DNA of 64,000 bases. It comes from Candidatus Alcyoniella australis. Its GTDB lineage: Bacteria > Lernaellota > Lernaellaia > JAVCCG01 > Alcyoniellaceae. The stretch lies in the NCBI GenBank assembly GCA_030765605.1, contig JAVCCG010000020.1, positions 1-64,000 on the forward strand, given 5' to 3'. The position numbers and the translations under genes were made by a program. Below are positions 38,113-47,145 of the stretch, piece by piece; the first letter of the stretch is position 1; the number at the start of each line of letters is the position of its first letter. The notes under the pieces are model-generated. The model made no database searches, was not told the origin of the DNA, and saw only the letters and a program-made list of their open reading frames with translations.

Positions 38113-40095
38113 ATGGCCGGGCCGTCGCAACGCCGCATCCGGCTACTGCTGATCCTGGCCCTGCTGGCGGCCGCGGGCCTGCGACTGATCGACCTGGGAG
38201 CGCCGAGTCTGTGGGACGACGAGATGGTCACCGTGCGCTACGCCCAGCACGCGCCGGGGGCGATCGTCGGCATCTCGGCGTTCATCGACGTCAACCCGCC
38301 GCTGTACTACGTGCTGTTGCACTATTGGCAGGCGATAGCCGGAGACGGCGAGTACGCCTGGCGCGCGCTCTCGGCCCTGCTGGGGCTGCTGCTGGTGCCG
38401 CTGTTGTTCGTGTTCGGACGGCCGCTGGTGGGAACGCGCGCCGCCTTGATCGCGACCTGGATCGTCGCCTTGAGCCCGCAGCACGTCTACTCGAGCCAGG
38501 AGGTGCGCTCGCAGACCGCCCTGGCGCTGCTGGCGCTGCTCGCCGGGTGGACGCTGATGCGCATGGAGCGCGACGGCCGCGCGCGCTTGGCAATCCTGGC
38601 CGCGGTGCTCAGCGCAACGGCGCTGTGGACCCATTACTACATGTTGTTCATGATCGCCTGCTGGATCGGCTACGCGGGCCTGCGGCTGCTAGGCCGGGCT
38701 TGGGACCGCCGCCGGATCGTCGCCGGTCTGGTCTACATCGTCCTGACCGGTCTGCTGAGCCTGCCGGTGCTGCTGATCCTGTTGATCCAGCTTCAGGGCG
38801 GCCAGGGCTGGCGGCCGCAGCAGTCGCTGCTCTACGTGATCGCCGGCTGGTGCCTAAGCCTGACCAGCGGTCTGCTGCCCTGGGGCGCGTCCATGCTCTG
38901 GGGCGACCTGGGGGCCCGCGATGCGGCCCACGGCCCGCTGATGCTCGGCGCGGCGTTCGCAATCGGAGCGCCGTTGATGGCGCTGCTGCTCTACGGAGTA
39001 CGCAAGCTGCGGCGACCCGAGGCACCGCCCGAGGCCGCGTTCCTCGCCTGGTGGGCTCTGGGCCCGGCGTTGCTGGTGCTGTGCGCCTGCCTGTTCACGC
39101 CGCTGTTCGATCCGCGTCACGCGTTGATCGCGCTGCCGCCCTCGGCGCTGCTGATCGGGCTGGGCGCGGTGCACGTGCTGACCAAGCCGCGCCGCGGACT
39201 GCGCCTGGTCGGCGCGGCGCTGCTGGTCTGGCTGGGCCTGCTGGCCTGCGCATCCAACGTACAGCTGCGCCTGGCCGACGCCTGTTCGCGTCAGGATTGG
39301 CGCACGCTGGTCCAGGGAGTCGTGGAGCGCGCGCAGCCGGGCGATCTGATGCTGGCGCAGATGGAATCCGCGACGCTGTGCCTGGACTACTACAACGCGG
39401 ACCGCGTGCCGTTGCGCTGGATCTTCGAATGGTTCCCGCGACCCGACGCGATCGAGAACAATCCGTTGGCAATGAACGCTCAACAGCGCGAGCAGTTGAT
39501 CGTCAACGCGGCGGCCGACGCGCTGGAACACGAACGGATCTGGCTGCTGGACTACCACAACCGCGCCTTTGATCCCTCAAATCTGCTCGAGCGCCTGCTG
39601 CTTGCCGACTACGTCACGCTGGCGAGCGAACATCGCATGGCCGGAGCGTACCGCTACGGCATGCTGTTGCTTTCGCGGCGGCCCGCGGACGTGACGGACG
39701 CGCTGCACGACCGCGTGGTGTTCGAGGGCTTCGACGGCCCTGCCCTGCAGCTCGACGAGGGCTGGTTCGCGCCCGAGCGCTGGACCTGGGCCGCCAGCCG
39801 CGCCTGCGTGCTGTTGCCCGCGGATCGCGCGCCGGGCACGCTTACGGCCGAGGTCTACGTGCCCTACGAGCTGCTCGGCGAGCGCCCGCTCGAGATCGGG
39901 CTGCGCACGCTCGAAGCCCAAACCAGTGTGATCGCCCGCGGCCCGGACGTGCTGACCATCGAGCTGCCCATCGCCGGGCGTCCGGCAACGTCGATGTTCT
40001 GGGCCTGCCTGGAAAGCGAACGCTCGTTCGTGGCCGCGCAAGACGCCTCGGGCGCTGCGCGCTCGCTGTCGGTGGGCAGCATCGGCTGGCAATGA
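38113..40095 (+). CDS. GT-C glycosyltransferase (PMT/ArnT-like)
   Basis: A 660-residue polytopic protein. The N-terminal helix is followed by the loop motif APSLWDDEM, the acidic pair typical of the GT-C active site, and by VNPPLYYVLLHYW, the conserved second motif. About eleven helices extend to residue 385. The C-terminal periplasmic domain of about 275 residues has the pattern of a sugar- or lipid-recognition module. Such enzymes use a polyprenyl-phosphate sugar as donor on the periplasmic side. It starts four bases after the ThDP-enzyme gene, within the same operon. Acceptor unknown. Confidence 0.85.
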   Translation: MAGPSQRRIRLLLILALLAAAGLRLIDLGAPSLWDDEMVTVRYAQHAPGAIVGISAFIDVNPPLYYVLLHYWQAIAGDGEYAWRALSALLGLLLVPLLFVFGRPLVGTRAALIATWIVALSPQHVYSSQEVRSQTALALLALLAGWTLMRMERDGRARLAILAAVLSATALWTHYYMLFMIACWIGYAGLRLLGRAWDRRRIVAGLVYIVLTGLLSLPVLLILLIQLQGGQGWRPQQSLLYVIAGWCLSLTSGLLPWGASMLWGDLGARDAAHGPLMLGAAFAIGAPLMALLLYGVRKLRRPEAPPEAAFLAWWALGPALLVLCACLFTPLFDPRHALIALPPSALLIGLGAVHVLTKPRRGLRLVGAALLVWLGLLACASNVQLRLADACSRQDWRTLVQGVVERAQPGDLMLAQMESATLCLDYYNADRVPLRWIFEWFPRPDAIENNPLAMNAQQREQLIVNAAADALEHERIWLLDYHNRAFDPSNLLERLLLADYVTLASEHRMAGAYRYGMLLLSRRPADVTDALHDRVVFEGFDGPALQLDEGWFAPERWTWAASRACVLLPADRAPGTLTAEVYVPYELLGERPLEIGLRTLEAQTSVIARGPDVLTIELPIAGRPATSMFWACLESERSFVAAQDASGAARSLSVGSIGWQ

Positions 40096-40127
40096 ACGCC
40101 ATTGTTAATCCGCGATTCGACGCTTGC

Positions 40128-40156
40128 TTGACAAACGAACATCGGTCTGGATTGTG
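40128..40156 (+). promoter_or_regulatory. Possible sigma-70 promoter
   Basis: A perfect -35 TTGACA (40128-40133) is followed after 17 bases by ATTGTG, a poor -10. It precedes the small lipoprotein gene by about 20 bases and could give a new transcript within the cluster. Confidence 0.35.
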
Positions 40157-40174
40157 TGAATCGAGGTTCCCAAG

Positions 40175-40762
40175 ATGAGATGCCGTTCCCCAAAGATCAG
40201 ATTCAATCTCAGCCGCAGCCCATTGGTAATGTTGGGGCTGGTCGCGACTCTGTGGCTGTGCGGCTGCGGTCTGAGCGAGGTGGAGAAGTACTACCCACTG
40301 GGCGCGGGATACAACTGGACCTACGAGACCACCTACGACGATCCGGAATTTCCGCCCAAGCGCAGCACCGACATGATCGTCGAGCGTAAGTGGAACGACT
40401 ACCACTTCGACAACGGCCTGGTGCTCTCCAAGACCCACCTGGGGCTGCTCACGCGCGAGGCCTATTACCTACTGCAGGGGCCGCTGCGCGTGGGGCACAA
40501 GTGGGGCGCGGGCCACATCGAGGTCGAGATCACGGCCGTGAACAAGCGCGTCACGGTCCCGGCCGGCGTGTTCGACGATTGCCTGACCACCGAGTTCCGC
40601 GCCGTGCGCCAGGGCGTGACCTTCATCACGCTTACCGACTATTGCCGCGACGTGGGTCCGGCAGCCTACGAGCTGTACCGCCAGGAGCCCGGCAACGAGC
40701 GCCGCATGCTCCAGCGTAGCGTGCTGCTGGCCTTTGGTTACGGCGAAGACCTCAAGCAGTGA
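40175..40762 (+). CDS. Small lipoprotein with strand-rich domain
   Basis: A 195-residue lipoprotein (core LVMLGLVATLWLCGC, lipid-modified Cys about residue 31). The mature part begins with EVEKYYPLGAGYNWTYET, a motif shared by many uncharacterised lipoproteins in which a strand-rich domain follows. It also has VTVPAGVFDDCLTTEF and YCRDVGPAAYELYR, which could carry one disulfide. No enzymatic motif is visible. The stop overlaps the GTG start of the next membrane gene, so it is made together with the glycosyltransferase-like protein. Confidence 0.75.
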   Translation: MRCRSPKIRFNLSRSPLVMLGLVATLWLCGCGLSEVEKYYPLGAGYNWTYETTYDDPEFPPKRSTDMIVERKWNDYHFDNGLVLSKTHLGLLTREAYYLLQGPLRVGHKWGAGHIEVEITAVNKRVTVPAGVFDDCLTTEFRAVRQGVTFITLTDYCRDVGPAAYELYRQEPGNERRMLQRSVLLAFGYGEDLKQ

Positions 40763-42492
40763 GCAACGGTTCACCAACGAACGCCACGTCGCGCCGCGTA
40801 CAACGCGCGGCGAACGCTGGAATGGCTGCGCTGCTGCTGATCTGGTCGGCCTCCTGCCTGTTCTACCTGCGACGCTTCGCCTTTGTGATGACCGACATGA
40901 CCATGGAGCACACCACCCAGGTGGCGGGGCTTTGGCACCTGGCGCATAGCTTCACGGGCAACGATCGTCTGTCCGCGCTGTTGCAGGTCGGCAGCTACTA
41001 CCCACGACTGCCCGGGCTGTTGGGGCTGGCCGCGTTAAGCTTGTTCGAGCCCGAATCGATCTGGTCGCTACGGGCGTTGAGCCTGGCCTGGACCGCTCTG
41101 GGAGCGGTCGCGCTGTATTTGCTGACGCGGGATCGCGCCGGGGGCATGGCCGGGATTGCGGCCGCAACGCTCTGGCTCTCGATGCCGCTGGTGCTGTGCG
41201 AGGCGCGGGCCTACACCTGGCAGACGCAGATGACGGCCTGCGGCGCCTGGTCGTTGCTGCTGTTCTCGCGTTCGCGCGGTTTCACGCGGCCGGGCCTGGC
41301 CGCCCTCGGCGGAGTGTGCGGCGCGCTGTGTCTGCTCTCGGTGCGCGGACTGCCCTACCTGCTGCTGGCTCCTCCCGCCGTGGCGCTGGCGTTGCAGGCC
41401 CTGGTGCAAGCCCGGCGCGAGGGGCGCGTGGGGCGCGCGTCGGCCGGGATGCTGATCGGCGGCGCCTTGTGCCTGCTGCCCGCGCTGCCGTTCACCCTGA
41501 AGTACTTGTTGACCTGGGGCCACCGCCTGGGCTGGCAGACCTTTGGCCAATACCCGCAAGGCGAGACCCAAGGCGCCAGCGCGCCGCTGTTCTACATCAG
41601 CGGGTTCTTCACCCACGGTGCAGGTCCGCTGTTGGGCACTGCAATCGTTTTGGGCCTGATCGCGGCCCTGGCGTTCCGCCGACTGCGCGACCCTTGGATC
41701 TGGGTCTGGGCGCTGCTGCCGATCCTGGCGCTCTCGACCTTCGGCACCAAGATGGTGATCTACATGGTGGTGGCGCTCCCCGCCTTCGCCGTGCTGGCCG
41801 CGTTGGGCGCGGCCGCGCTACCTAGGCCGCGACTGCGCAACGTGGCACTGCTGACCCTCACCGGCTGCGCACTGCTGAGCCTGGGCTGGTACAACTTCGC
41901 CGCGCCCGCACTATCGCCCGTGGATCCCTCGCAGCCCGCCCCTGAATTGCAGCGCCGAGCCAACCTCTATGAGATCGCCAACTACGCCCTGGCCGGCGAT
42001 CCCACGCCCGCGCGGCAGATGCTCTCGCTGCTCGAGCAATCCCAACCCACTGCCGTGGCCCTGTTGGCGGGCTCGGGCGACGACGTGGGCTTCGGCGGAT
42101 TGGCGGTGGAGCTGCAGTACGCCCACCCCGCGCTGCCGCTGATGATTCTCTACCCGTTCGTCGACCTCTATCCCCGAGAACTGGGCCGGATGTGGGTCGT
42201 CCGGAGTTCGGAGGCGAATCAGCCCGCGGGCCGCCAGATTGCGCAGCTCGGACGCTGCCTGGACCGGCTGAAGATCAGGGTCTACAAGGTCGAGCAGGTC
42301 CAGCAGGTTCTACGTTTTCTGTTTTCGTTGCCCGTGGAGCCGCTGGGCAGCGTGCGCCTTGGTCCGGCGCGCTTTGAGCTGCCGGTGGTCGCCCTGGCGC
42401 CGCATGCCCAGCCGTCGGACTCCACGCGGCTGATCTGGCCGTGCAAGCGCGCCTCGATCTGCCTGGCCGGAGGTCGGATTGTCGAACGTTAG
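40759..42492 (+). CDS. GT-C-like membrane protein
   Basis: A 577-residue protein with about eleven transmembrane helices and a C-terminal soluble end. It is a paralog of the next gene: both have a LLSxRGLPxxLL segment after helix 5 and a LSTFxTKxxxYM helix near residue 330. The N-terminal loop contains TDMTMEHTTQVAGLW in place of the DDE loop, so the acidic residues are Asp and Glu spaced apart. The ArnT-like layout suggests a polyprenyl-linked sugar transferase, but the active site is not certain. It starts with GTG 40759, overlapping the lipoprotein stop as GTGA. Confidence 0.75.
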   Translation: MSNGSPTNATSRRVQRAANAGMAALLLIWSASCLFYLRRFAFVMTDMTMEHTTQVAGLWHLAHSFTGNDRLSALLQVGSYYPRLPGLLGLAALSLFEPESIWSLRALSLAWTALGAVALYLLTRDRAGGMAGIAAATLWLSMPLVLCEARAYTWQTQMTACGAWSLLLFSRSRGFTRPGLAALGGVCGALCLLSVRGLPYLLLAPPAVALALQALVQARREGRVGRASAGMLIGGALCLLPALPFTLKYLLTWGHRLGWQTFGQYPQGETQGASAPLFYISGFFTHGAGPLLGTAIVLGLIAALAFRRLRDPWIWVWALLPILALSTFGTKMVIYMVVALPAFAVLAALGAAALPRPRLRNVALLTLTGCALLSLGWYNFAAPALSPVDPSQPAPELQRRANLYEIANYALAGDPTPARQMLSLLEQSQPTAVALLAGSGDDVGFGGLAVELQYAHPALPLMILYPFVDLYPRELGRMWVVRSSEANQPAGRQIAQLGRCLDRLKIRVYKVEQVQQVLRFLFSLPVEPLGSVRLGPARFELPVVALAPHAQPSDSTRLIWPCKRASICLAGGRIVER

Positions 42493-44089
42493 CCGTTCGC
42501 GATTGTACGCGGCGCTGGTGCTCGCCGCGCTGATCGTCGCGGCCGTACTCTCGCTGCAGATCGGCGCACACAACCAGCTGCGCGCCGCGGGCAACAACGA
42601 GCTGGAGAACATCGAGCTGAGTCTGGAGCTGACGCGCGCCGCGAGCCAGGGGCGCTGGAGCGACGTGCTCGGGCGTTACACGGGCACGGGCCAGGCGCGC
42701 TTCCTGCCGCTGACCGCCGACGCGTTCTTCGGCATCGGCTGGCTGATCAGCGGCGAGAGCTTCCTCTCGATCCGCAGGCTCAACGCCTTGGCTCTGGCGC
42801 TGATGCTGCTCTCGTGCTACTTGCTGGCCGCCACGCGGCTCTCGCGGCCCTACGCCCTGCTGGCCTGCCTGCTGCTGGCCTGCATCCCGCTGGTCAACGT
42901 CACGGCGCGCTTCGTCAATCCCAAACCGCTGGCCGCGGCCGCCGTGACCTTGGCCCTCTGGGCGCTGATGCGCTCGGACGATCTGCGCAACGCACGCTGG
43001 TCGGCCCTGGCCGGAGCGCTGTGCGGGCTGGCCCTGCTTAGCGAGCGCGGGCTGCCGCCGATCCTGTTGGGTTTCCCCCTGGCGCTGTTCGCAATCCGCG
43101 GGCTCGTTTGGCGCGGGACGCGCGCCAGAGCCCTGGCCGGAATCGCGCTGTTCGGCGGCTGCGCGCTGTTGATCGCCGGGCCGAACCTGAGCAATTACCT
43201 GGCGGGCATCGAACGCGTACTGAACCAGGCCTACTTCGGCACTCCGGGCGGGGACACGGCCCACGCCGCGGACCCTGCCTACTACCTGCACGCCTTTTGG
43301 AACGAGCTGCTGACTCCACCGCAGGCGCTGATCTATGTGCTGCTCGTTCCGCTGAGTCTGCTGGGTAAACGCCGACCCTGGGAACTGTGGTTGTGGCTGA
43401 TCCCGCCATTCTTCGTGCTCTCGACGTTCAACACCAAGCTGCCGTATTACATGTTCGGGCTGCTGCCGCCGCTGGCGATCCTGGCGGCCCACGGCCTGAG
43501 CAACATCCCGTGGACGCGGCCGCGACGCGCACTTTCGATTCTGGCCGCGCTGATCGCGGTCTCGAGCCTGGCACTGTCGCTGTACACCATGCCCCGGCCA
43601 CCGTGGTTCTGGCCCGCGCCGGGCGTGTCGCCGCAGCTGGCGCAGCTGTGCGGGGGGTGCTGGGCGCAGGTCGATTACCCCTCGCGCTTCAACGGAACCG
43701 GCGAACGGATCGTGGACGAGGCCCGGCGGGTCAAAGCCGCGGCCGTGCTGTTCGACGTCAGTAATCAGGATGAACGCACCAGGGCCTGGGCCGCGGTGGT
43801 CGGACGCAGGCTGCCTCGCAAGCCGGTGCTGATGGTGCTCCGCAACGACCCGACCCCCGATATCGGCGAGGTCGGACGGGTGTTATTGCTCGTGGGGAAT
43901 GCGCACGAGCCGTTGATCCAGATGCTCGGCAGACCACCGCTGGTCAACTCCGCCGCGGTTTTCGATGATGAAATCGGTCAGGCTTTACGCGCTGAGATGA
44001 AGAAATGGAATGTCATTCAAGAGCTTTTACTGCGTTACGACGCCGGCCGGACCATCAAGGTTCAGGTGCTTGAATCATCGGGGTTTTAG
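42479..44089 (+). CDS. GT-C-like membrane protein, paralog of the preceding
   Basis: A 536-residue polytopic protein with the N-terminal helix, a polar loop with NNELENIELSLELTR, about eleven helices to residue 365 and a C-terminal soluble domain of about 170 residues. It shares LLSERGLPPILLG and VLSTFNTKLPYYM with its neighbour. The start is TTG 42479, with GGAGG upstream, inside the last codons of the neighbour (14-base overlap). It is the last gene of the glycan cluster. The tandem pair may act in sequence on one acceptor. Confidence 0.75.
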   Translation: MSNVSRSRLYAALVLAALIVAAVLSLQIGAHNQLRAAGNNELENIELSLELTRAASQGRWSDVLGRYTGTGQARFLPLTADAFFGIGWLISGESFLSIRRLNALALALMLLSCYLLAATRLSRPYALLACLLLACIPLVNVTARFVNPKPLAAAAVTLALWALMRSDDLRNARWSALAGALCGLALLSERGLPPILLGFPLALFAIRGLVWRGTRARALAGIALFGGCALLIAGPNLSNYLAGIERVLNQAYFGTPGGDTAHAADPAYYLHAFWNELLTPPQALIYVLLVPLSLLGKRRPWELWLWLIPPFFVLSTFNTKLPYYMFGLLPPLAILAAHGLSNIPWTRPRRALSILAALIAVSSLALSLYTMPRPPWFWPAPGVSPQLAQLCGGCWAQVDYPSRFNGTGERIVDEARRVKAAAVLFDVSNQDERTRAWAAVVGRRLPRKPVLMVLRNDPTPDIGEVGRVLLLVGNAHEPLIQMLGRPPLVNSAAVFDDEIGQALRAEMKKWNVIQELLLRYDAGRTIKVQVLESSGF

Positions 44090-44121
44090 CAAACTTTTAA
44101 TGCTGCGGGTGCTGATCCACC

Positions 44122-44151
44122 TTGACACCTCGGGGCATACGACCTTACGAT
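44122..44151 (+). promoter_or_regulatory. Probable sigma-70 promoter of the second oligo-Asp lipoprotein
   Basis: TTGACA (44122-44127), an 18-base spacer and TACGAT (44146-44151) lie about 70 bases before the start at 44220. Confidence 0.5.
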
Positions 44152-44219
44152 AATACCACTGGGGCGAACAATCAGAGGCTTGCTTTGTGTGCCTTTAACA
44201 GAAGCAAAGAGGAGAGAAG

Positions 44220-45917
44220 ATGAAGATCCTACGGAGCCATAGTTTACTCTTACTGCTCCTGATCCTCGGCATGCTGGCCGCGTTCCTTGTCAGCAGCTGC
44301 GGAAGCGGAGACGACGACGACGACGACGATACGGGTGATGACGACGACGATGATGACGACGACGACGATGACGACGACGACGACGACGAACAGTACGCTT
44401 CCCTGATCTGTACGCTTCCCGACCCCGAGGGGATCGGTGACAACGTGTTGGTGGGCGGCGGAGACATCGACGGCACGATCGCGGTCTACGTCTACAACGA
44501 CGCGGATTGCGAGCCGATCGAGGGCGCGACCGTGATCCAAGGCGCCGAGACCTACACTACCGATGCCGACGGCAAAGCCACGGTCGACGTAAGCAAGGCC
44601 TCCGAGCTGGTCACGGCGATTGCCGACGATTACGACGCCTGGAGCTATCAGGCCGACGCTGCGGTGATGAAATTCCGCCTGCGTCCCCAAGTTTACGGTC
44701 GCAGCTATACCGATTCGTCGACGGGCCAGTTCAAGGCCGGCGGCGCGGTGCTGCCGCTGGACAACCCGACGATCAACGGCATCCCCGGCATCCTGGCACT
44801 GCTTGACGACTTCATCTACGCCGGCGCCGCGATCCCGGGCGTCTCGCGCAACGACATCCTCTCACTGGATTTCGACGGCTTCATGGCGCAGTCGGAGTTC
44901 AACCTGACCATCGCGGGCGAGGCTCCGGTAGAGATCCCCAAGAATGTCTACATACCGAATTTCTCGCTTGACGCCTTCGAATTAGTGGTCAACGGCGGCA
45001 ACGAGAGCTTCATGGTTCCGGTCTGGAACAACGCCGAGGTCTCGCCGATCGAAGGCCTGATCCTCGAAGTCGATGTGGGCGGCCTGCTGCAGGGCGTCAA
45101 CATCCTCGACCTGATCGCAGCGTTCACCGCGCCCGATCCGGACTTTGTCGAAATCCTGCTTCCGCTGATCGGACCGCTGGTCAACGCCGGCCTGAACTTC
45201 CGTTACGTCGGCGCCGACCCGGTATGGGACGGCAGCGGCGCGCCGGACATTGAGGTGCTGGACACCCAGGCCAAGGCTACGGCCGCAGTCAGCATCAGCG
45301 GCGCCAGCGCCTCCTACGACTACATCGGACTGATCGCGGCGGAGATCCCCAACCGCGCACTGCTGCCCACGGGCGTAGGCCTGGCTGACAGCGGCTCGAT
45401 GTTGTTGGATTACACCGAAGTACCCGATGCCAAGTACCTGGTCGCGGTGCTCAAGACCGACCTGCTGGCCTCCGATTTCGAGGATTTCCATGTCAGCGCG
45501 GCGATCAAGCACTTCGACAGTGTGGCTGACATCGCCGGCGGCGTGGTCTTCAGCGAGTCGGACTTCCTGCCGGTGTTCGGCGACAGCTCGAACTATACCG
45601 GCGGCACGCTGACCTGGTCGCTTGCCGACAAGGAAGCCCCTGACGCCTACTTGGTAATCGGCGCTCCGGTATGTGATAGCTGCCCGATGTTCTTCGCCGC
45701 GCTTCCGGGCTCGGCCACCAGCTACGATATCCCCGACGACCTGGGAATCACTCCTGATGAAGAGGATCTGATGTTTGTACTGGGCTTCAACATGCCCGAG
45801 GGCTTTGACGCCAACCTGTACAACCCGGCCAAGATCGTCGGCTACGACTTCACCTCAATGAACGTCTGGACCAACGTCGACATAGTAGGACTGCTCGCAG
45901 ACCTAATCGGCGGCTGA
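44220..45917 (+). CDS. Oligo-Asp-stalk lipoprotein of unknown function
   Basis: A 565-residue lipoprotein (core LLLLLLILGMLAAFLVSSC, Cys27). The mature protein begins GSG and then an oligo-Asp stalk (about 31-56). An Ig- or carboxypeptidase-regulatory-like module follows (about 80-155, with ADCEPIEGATVIQG and TTDADGKATV). The large C-terminal region is strand-rich, contains long amphipathic stretches such as LLQGVNILDLIAAF and ILLPLIGPLVNAGLN, and one CDSC pair. No catalytic motif is seen. The amphipathic pattern hints at lipid contact but is not enough to call it TULIP. GAGGAG precedes the ATG. It has its own promoter and terminator. Confidence 0.75.
   Translation: MKILRSHSLLLLLLILGMLAAFLVSSCGSGDDDDDDDTGDDDDDDDDDDDDDDDDDEQYASLICTLPDPEGIGDNVLVGGGDIDGTIAVYVYNDADCEPIEGATVIQGAETYTTDADGKATVDVSKASELVTAIADDYDAWSYQADAAVMKFRLRPQVYGRSYTDSSTGQFKAGGAVLPLDNPTINGIPGILALLDDFIYAGAAIPGVSRNDILSLDFDGFMAQSEFNLTIAGEAPVEIPKNVYIPNFSLDAFELVVNGGNESFMVPVWNNAEVSPIEGLILEVDVGGLLQGVNILDLIAAFTAPDPDFVEILLPLIGPLVNAGLNFRYVGADPVWDGSGAPDIEVLDTQAKATAAVSISGASASYDYIGLIAAEIPNRALLPTGVGLADSGSMLLDYTEVPDAKYLVAVLKTDLLASDFEDFHVSAAIKHFDSVADIAGGVVFSESDFLPVFGDSSNYTGGTLTWSLADKEAPDAYLVIGAPVCDSCPMFFAALPGSATSYDIPDDLGITPDEEDLMFVLGFNMPEGFDANLYNPAKIVGYDFTSMNVWTNVDIVGLLADLIGG
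44310..44387. repeat. GAY codon run encoding the second oligo-Asp stalk
   Basis: A run of mixed GAC and GAT codons interrupted once by Thr-Gly. It is placed, as in the 28411-28492 run, directly after the lipobox. Confidence 0.85.
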
Positions 45918-45942
45918 TTCAGCTCTATAATCGATTCAACCT

Positions 45943-45972
45943 GCGCCCGGCACCTTGCCGGGCGCTTTTTTT
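45943..45972 (+). terminator. Terminator after the oligo-Asp lipoprotein
   Basis: A perfect 10-bp stem (45943-45952 with 45956-45965) closes a three-base loop and is followed by seven T residues. Confidence 0.93.
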
Positions 45973-46095
45973 CTCTTCGACGGGAGGGAGACCTCGGTCA
46001 CATTTTATTTACATAACATGGTTTTTAATGTAGATAAGGCACAAAGCGTTGAATGCTTAGTATTGCGAACCTGGCGGACACGACGAGGGGATCGG

Positions 46096-47082
46096 TTGAA
46101 CGTTCTGGCCATTTTACTAATGATCGTACTGATACTGCTCGTTCTGTTCTTGGCAGTGGTGTTGGTATGGTTCATGGTCGGGAGCATCCCCTCGGGCGAG
46201 ACGCAGGTGCAAAAACGCGTTAAACGCTCCTCACAGATGCGAAAAAAGGGGGATGCCGGCCGCGCCGAGAGTATTCTCTACCTGACCATTAAGGGTAATG
46301 GCTGGGATTACCAGAGCTTCCTTATGGAGGTCCGGCGCAATCCTTCGGCGAACATCGTTAATCTTGCTCCCCGTTTCAACCAGCTGACCCGCAGGCTGCG
46401 GCTGACAACGCCGGACATTGAGTTCACCTGGGTCTGGCCCGCGTTCCTTGAGCTCGGTGAGGTCTTCGTCGCCCAGGGACGTTATAAAAAGGCCGGCCGC
46501 CTGTACTACGACCTATTGGGTTTTATCGAGGACCTTTCAGAGAAACTCAACCGCGAATTTTTGGTCGAGGCCCGTCAGGTCTGCTACGAGGGAGCGGGCA
46601 AGGCCTATGCCGAGCTCGGAGAGTTCGAGCAGGCCGTGGCCTACTACGGCGCGGCCTACGTCGAACGAATTCACCTGCTTAAACTGCGCGATTTCAACAT
46701 CACCTTACAGGACGAATACCCGCTGAAAAAACACGAGCAAATCGCTTCGATCCTGCAAAACGTCGGACGCAACGAACAGGAAGAAGACATTTATACGCTA
46801 ATCAACTCCTACGCCAGGCTCGACATCTCGAGCTTTGACCCGGTGCACGCCCAACGCAACGTGGAGGCGCTGTTGCGCGGAATCTCCAACGGCCAGGCCC
46901 GCGAGCGCGAGGTCGCCAAGATGCTGCTCAAGGGGATCATGGACAAGGTCGGCCAGGACGAATCCGATTCAGCCGGAGGACAGCAACCGGCACAGGCGCG
47001 GCACGGCGAGCAAAATAAGAAGGCTGACGATTCGGGAAAGAAAGAGAAGAAAGAACCTGGAGACGATATCATCTATCTCTGA
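46096..47082 (+). CDS. Membrane-anchored TPR-like protein
   Basis: About 328 residues: one N-terminal transmembrane helix (VLAILLMIVLILLVLFLAVV), a basic stretch, then helical repeats with TPR-like spacing (ELGEVFVAQGRYKKAGRLYY and AYAELGEFEQAVAYYGAAY) and a charged, disordered Lys/Glu/Asp-rich tail. The TTG at 46096 follows GAGGGG and puts the helix at the very N-terminus; ATG 46120 is an alternative, and the frame is open further upstream from 45955 into the terminator. It is probably a cytoplasmic scaffold tethered to the inner membrane. It lies 63 bp before the kinase gene and may be co-transcribed. Confidence 0.68.
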   Translation: MNVLAILLMIVLILLVLFLAVVLVWFMVGSIPSGETQVQKRVKRSSQMRKKGDAGRAESILYLTIKGNGWDYQSFLMEVRRNPSANIVNLAPRFNQLTRRLRLTTPDIEFTWVWPAFLELGEVFVAQGRYKKAGRLYYDLLGFIEDLSEKLNREFLVEARQVCYEGAGKAYAELGEFEQAVAYYGAAYVERIHLLKLRDFNITLQDEYPLKKHEQIASILQNVGRNEQEEDIYTLINSYARLDISSFDPVHAQRNVEALLRGISNGQAREREVAKMLLKGIMDKVGQDESDSAGGQQPAQARHGEQNKKADDSGKKEKKEPGDDIIYL

Positions 47083-47145
47083 TTCATTAAGATACATGAG
47101 AAACGCGGCGGGCGGAGATCCTCATAACGTTTTTAAATAGGAACC

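Noticed and set aside
44220-45917. Second BPI/TULIP protein
   Set aside because: There are amphipathic stretches, but the two-half order and boundary helices of the BPI fold are not recognisable.
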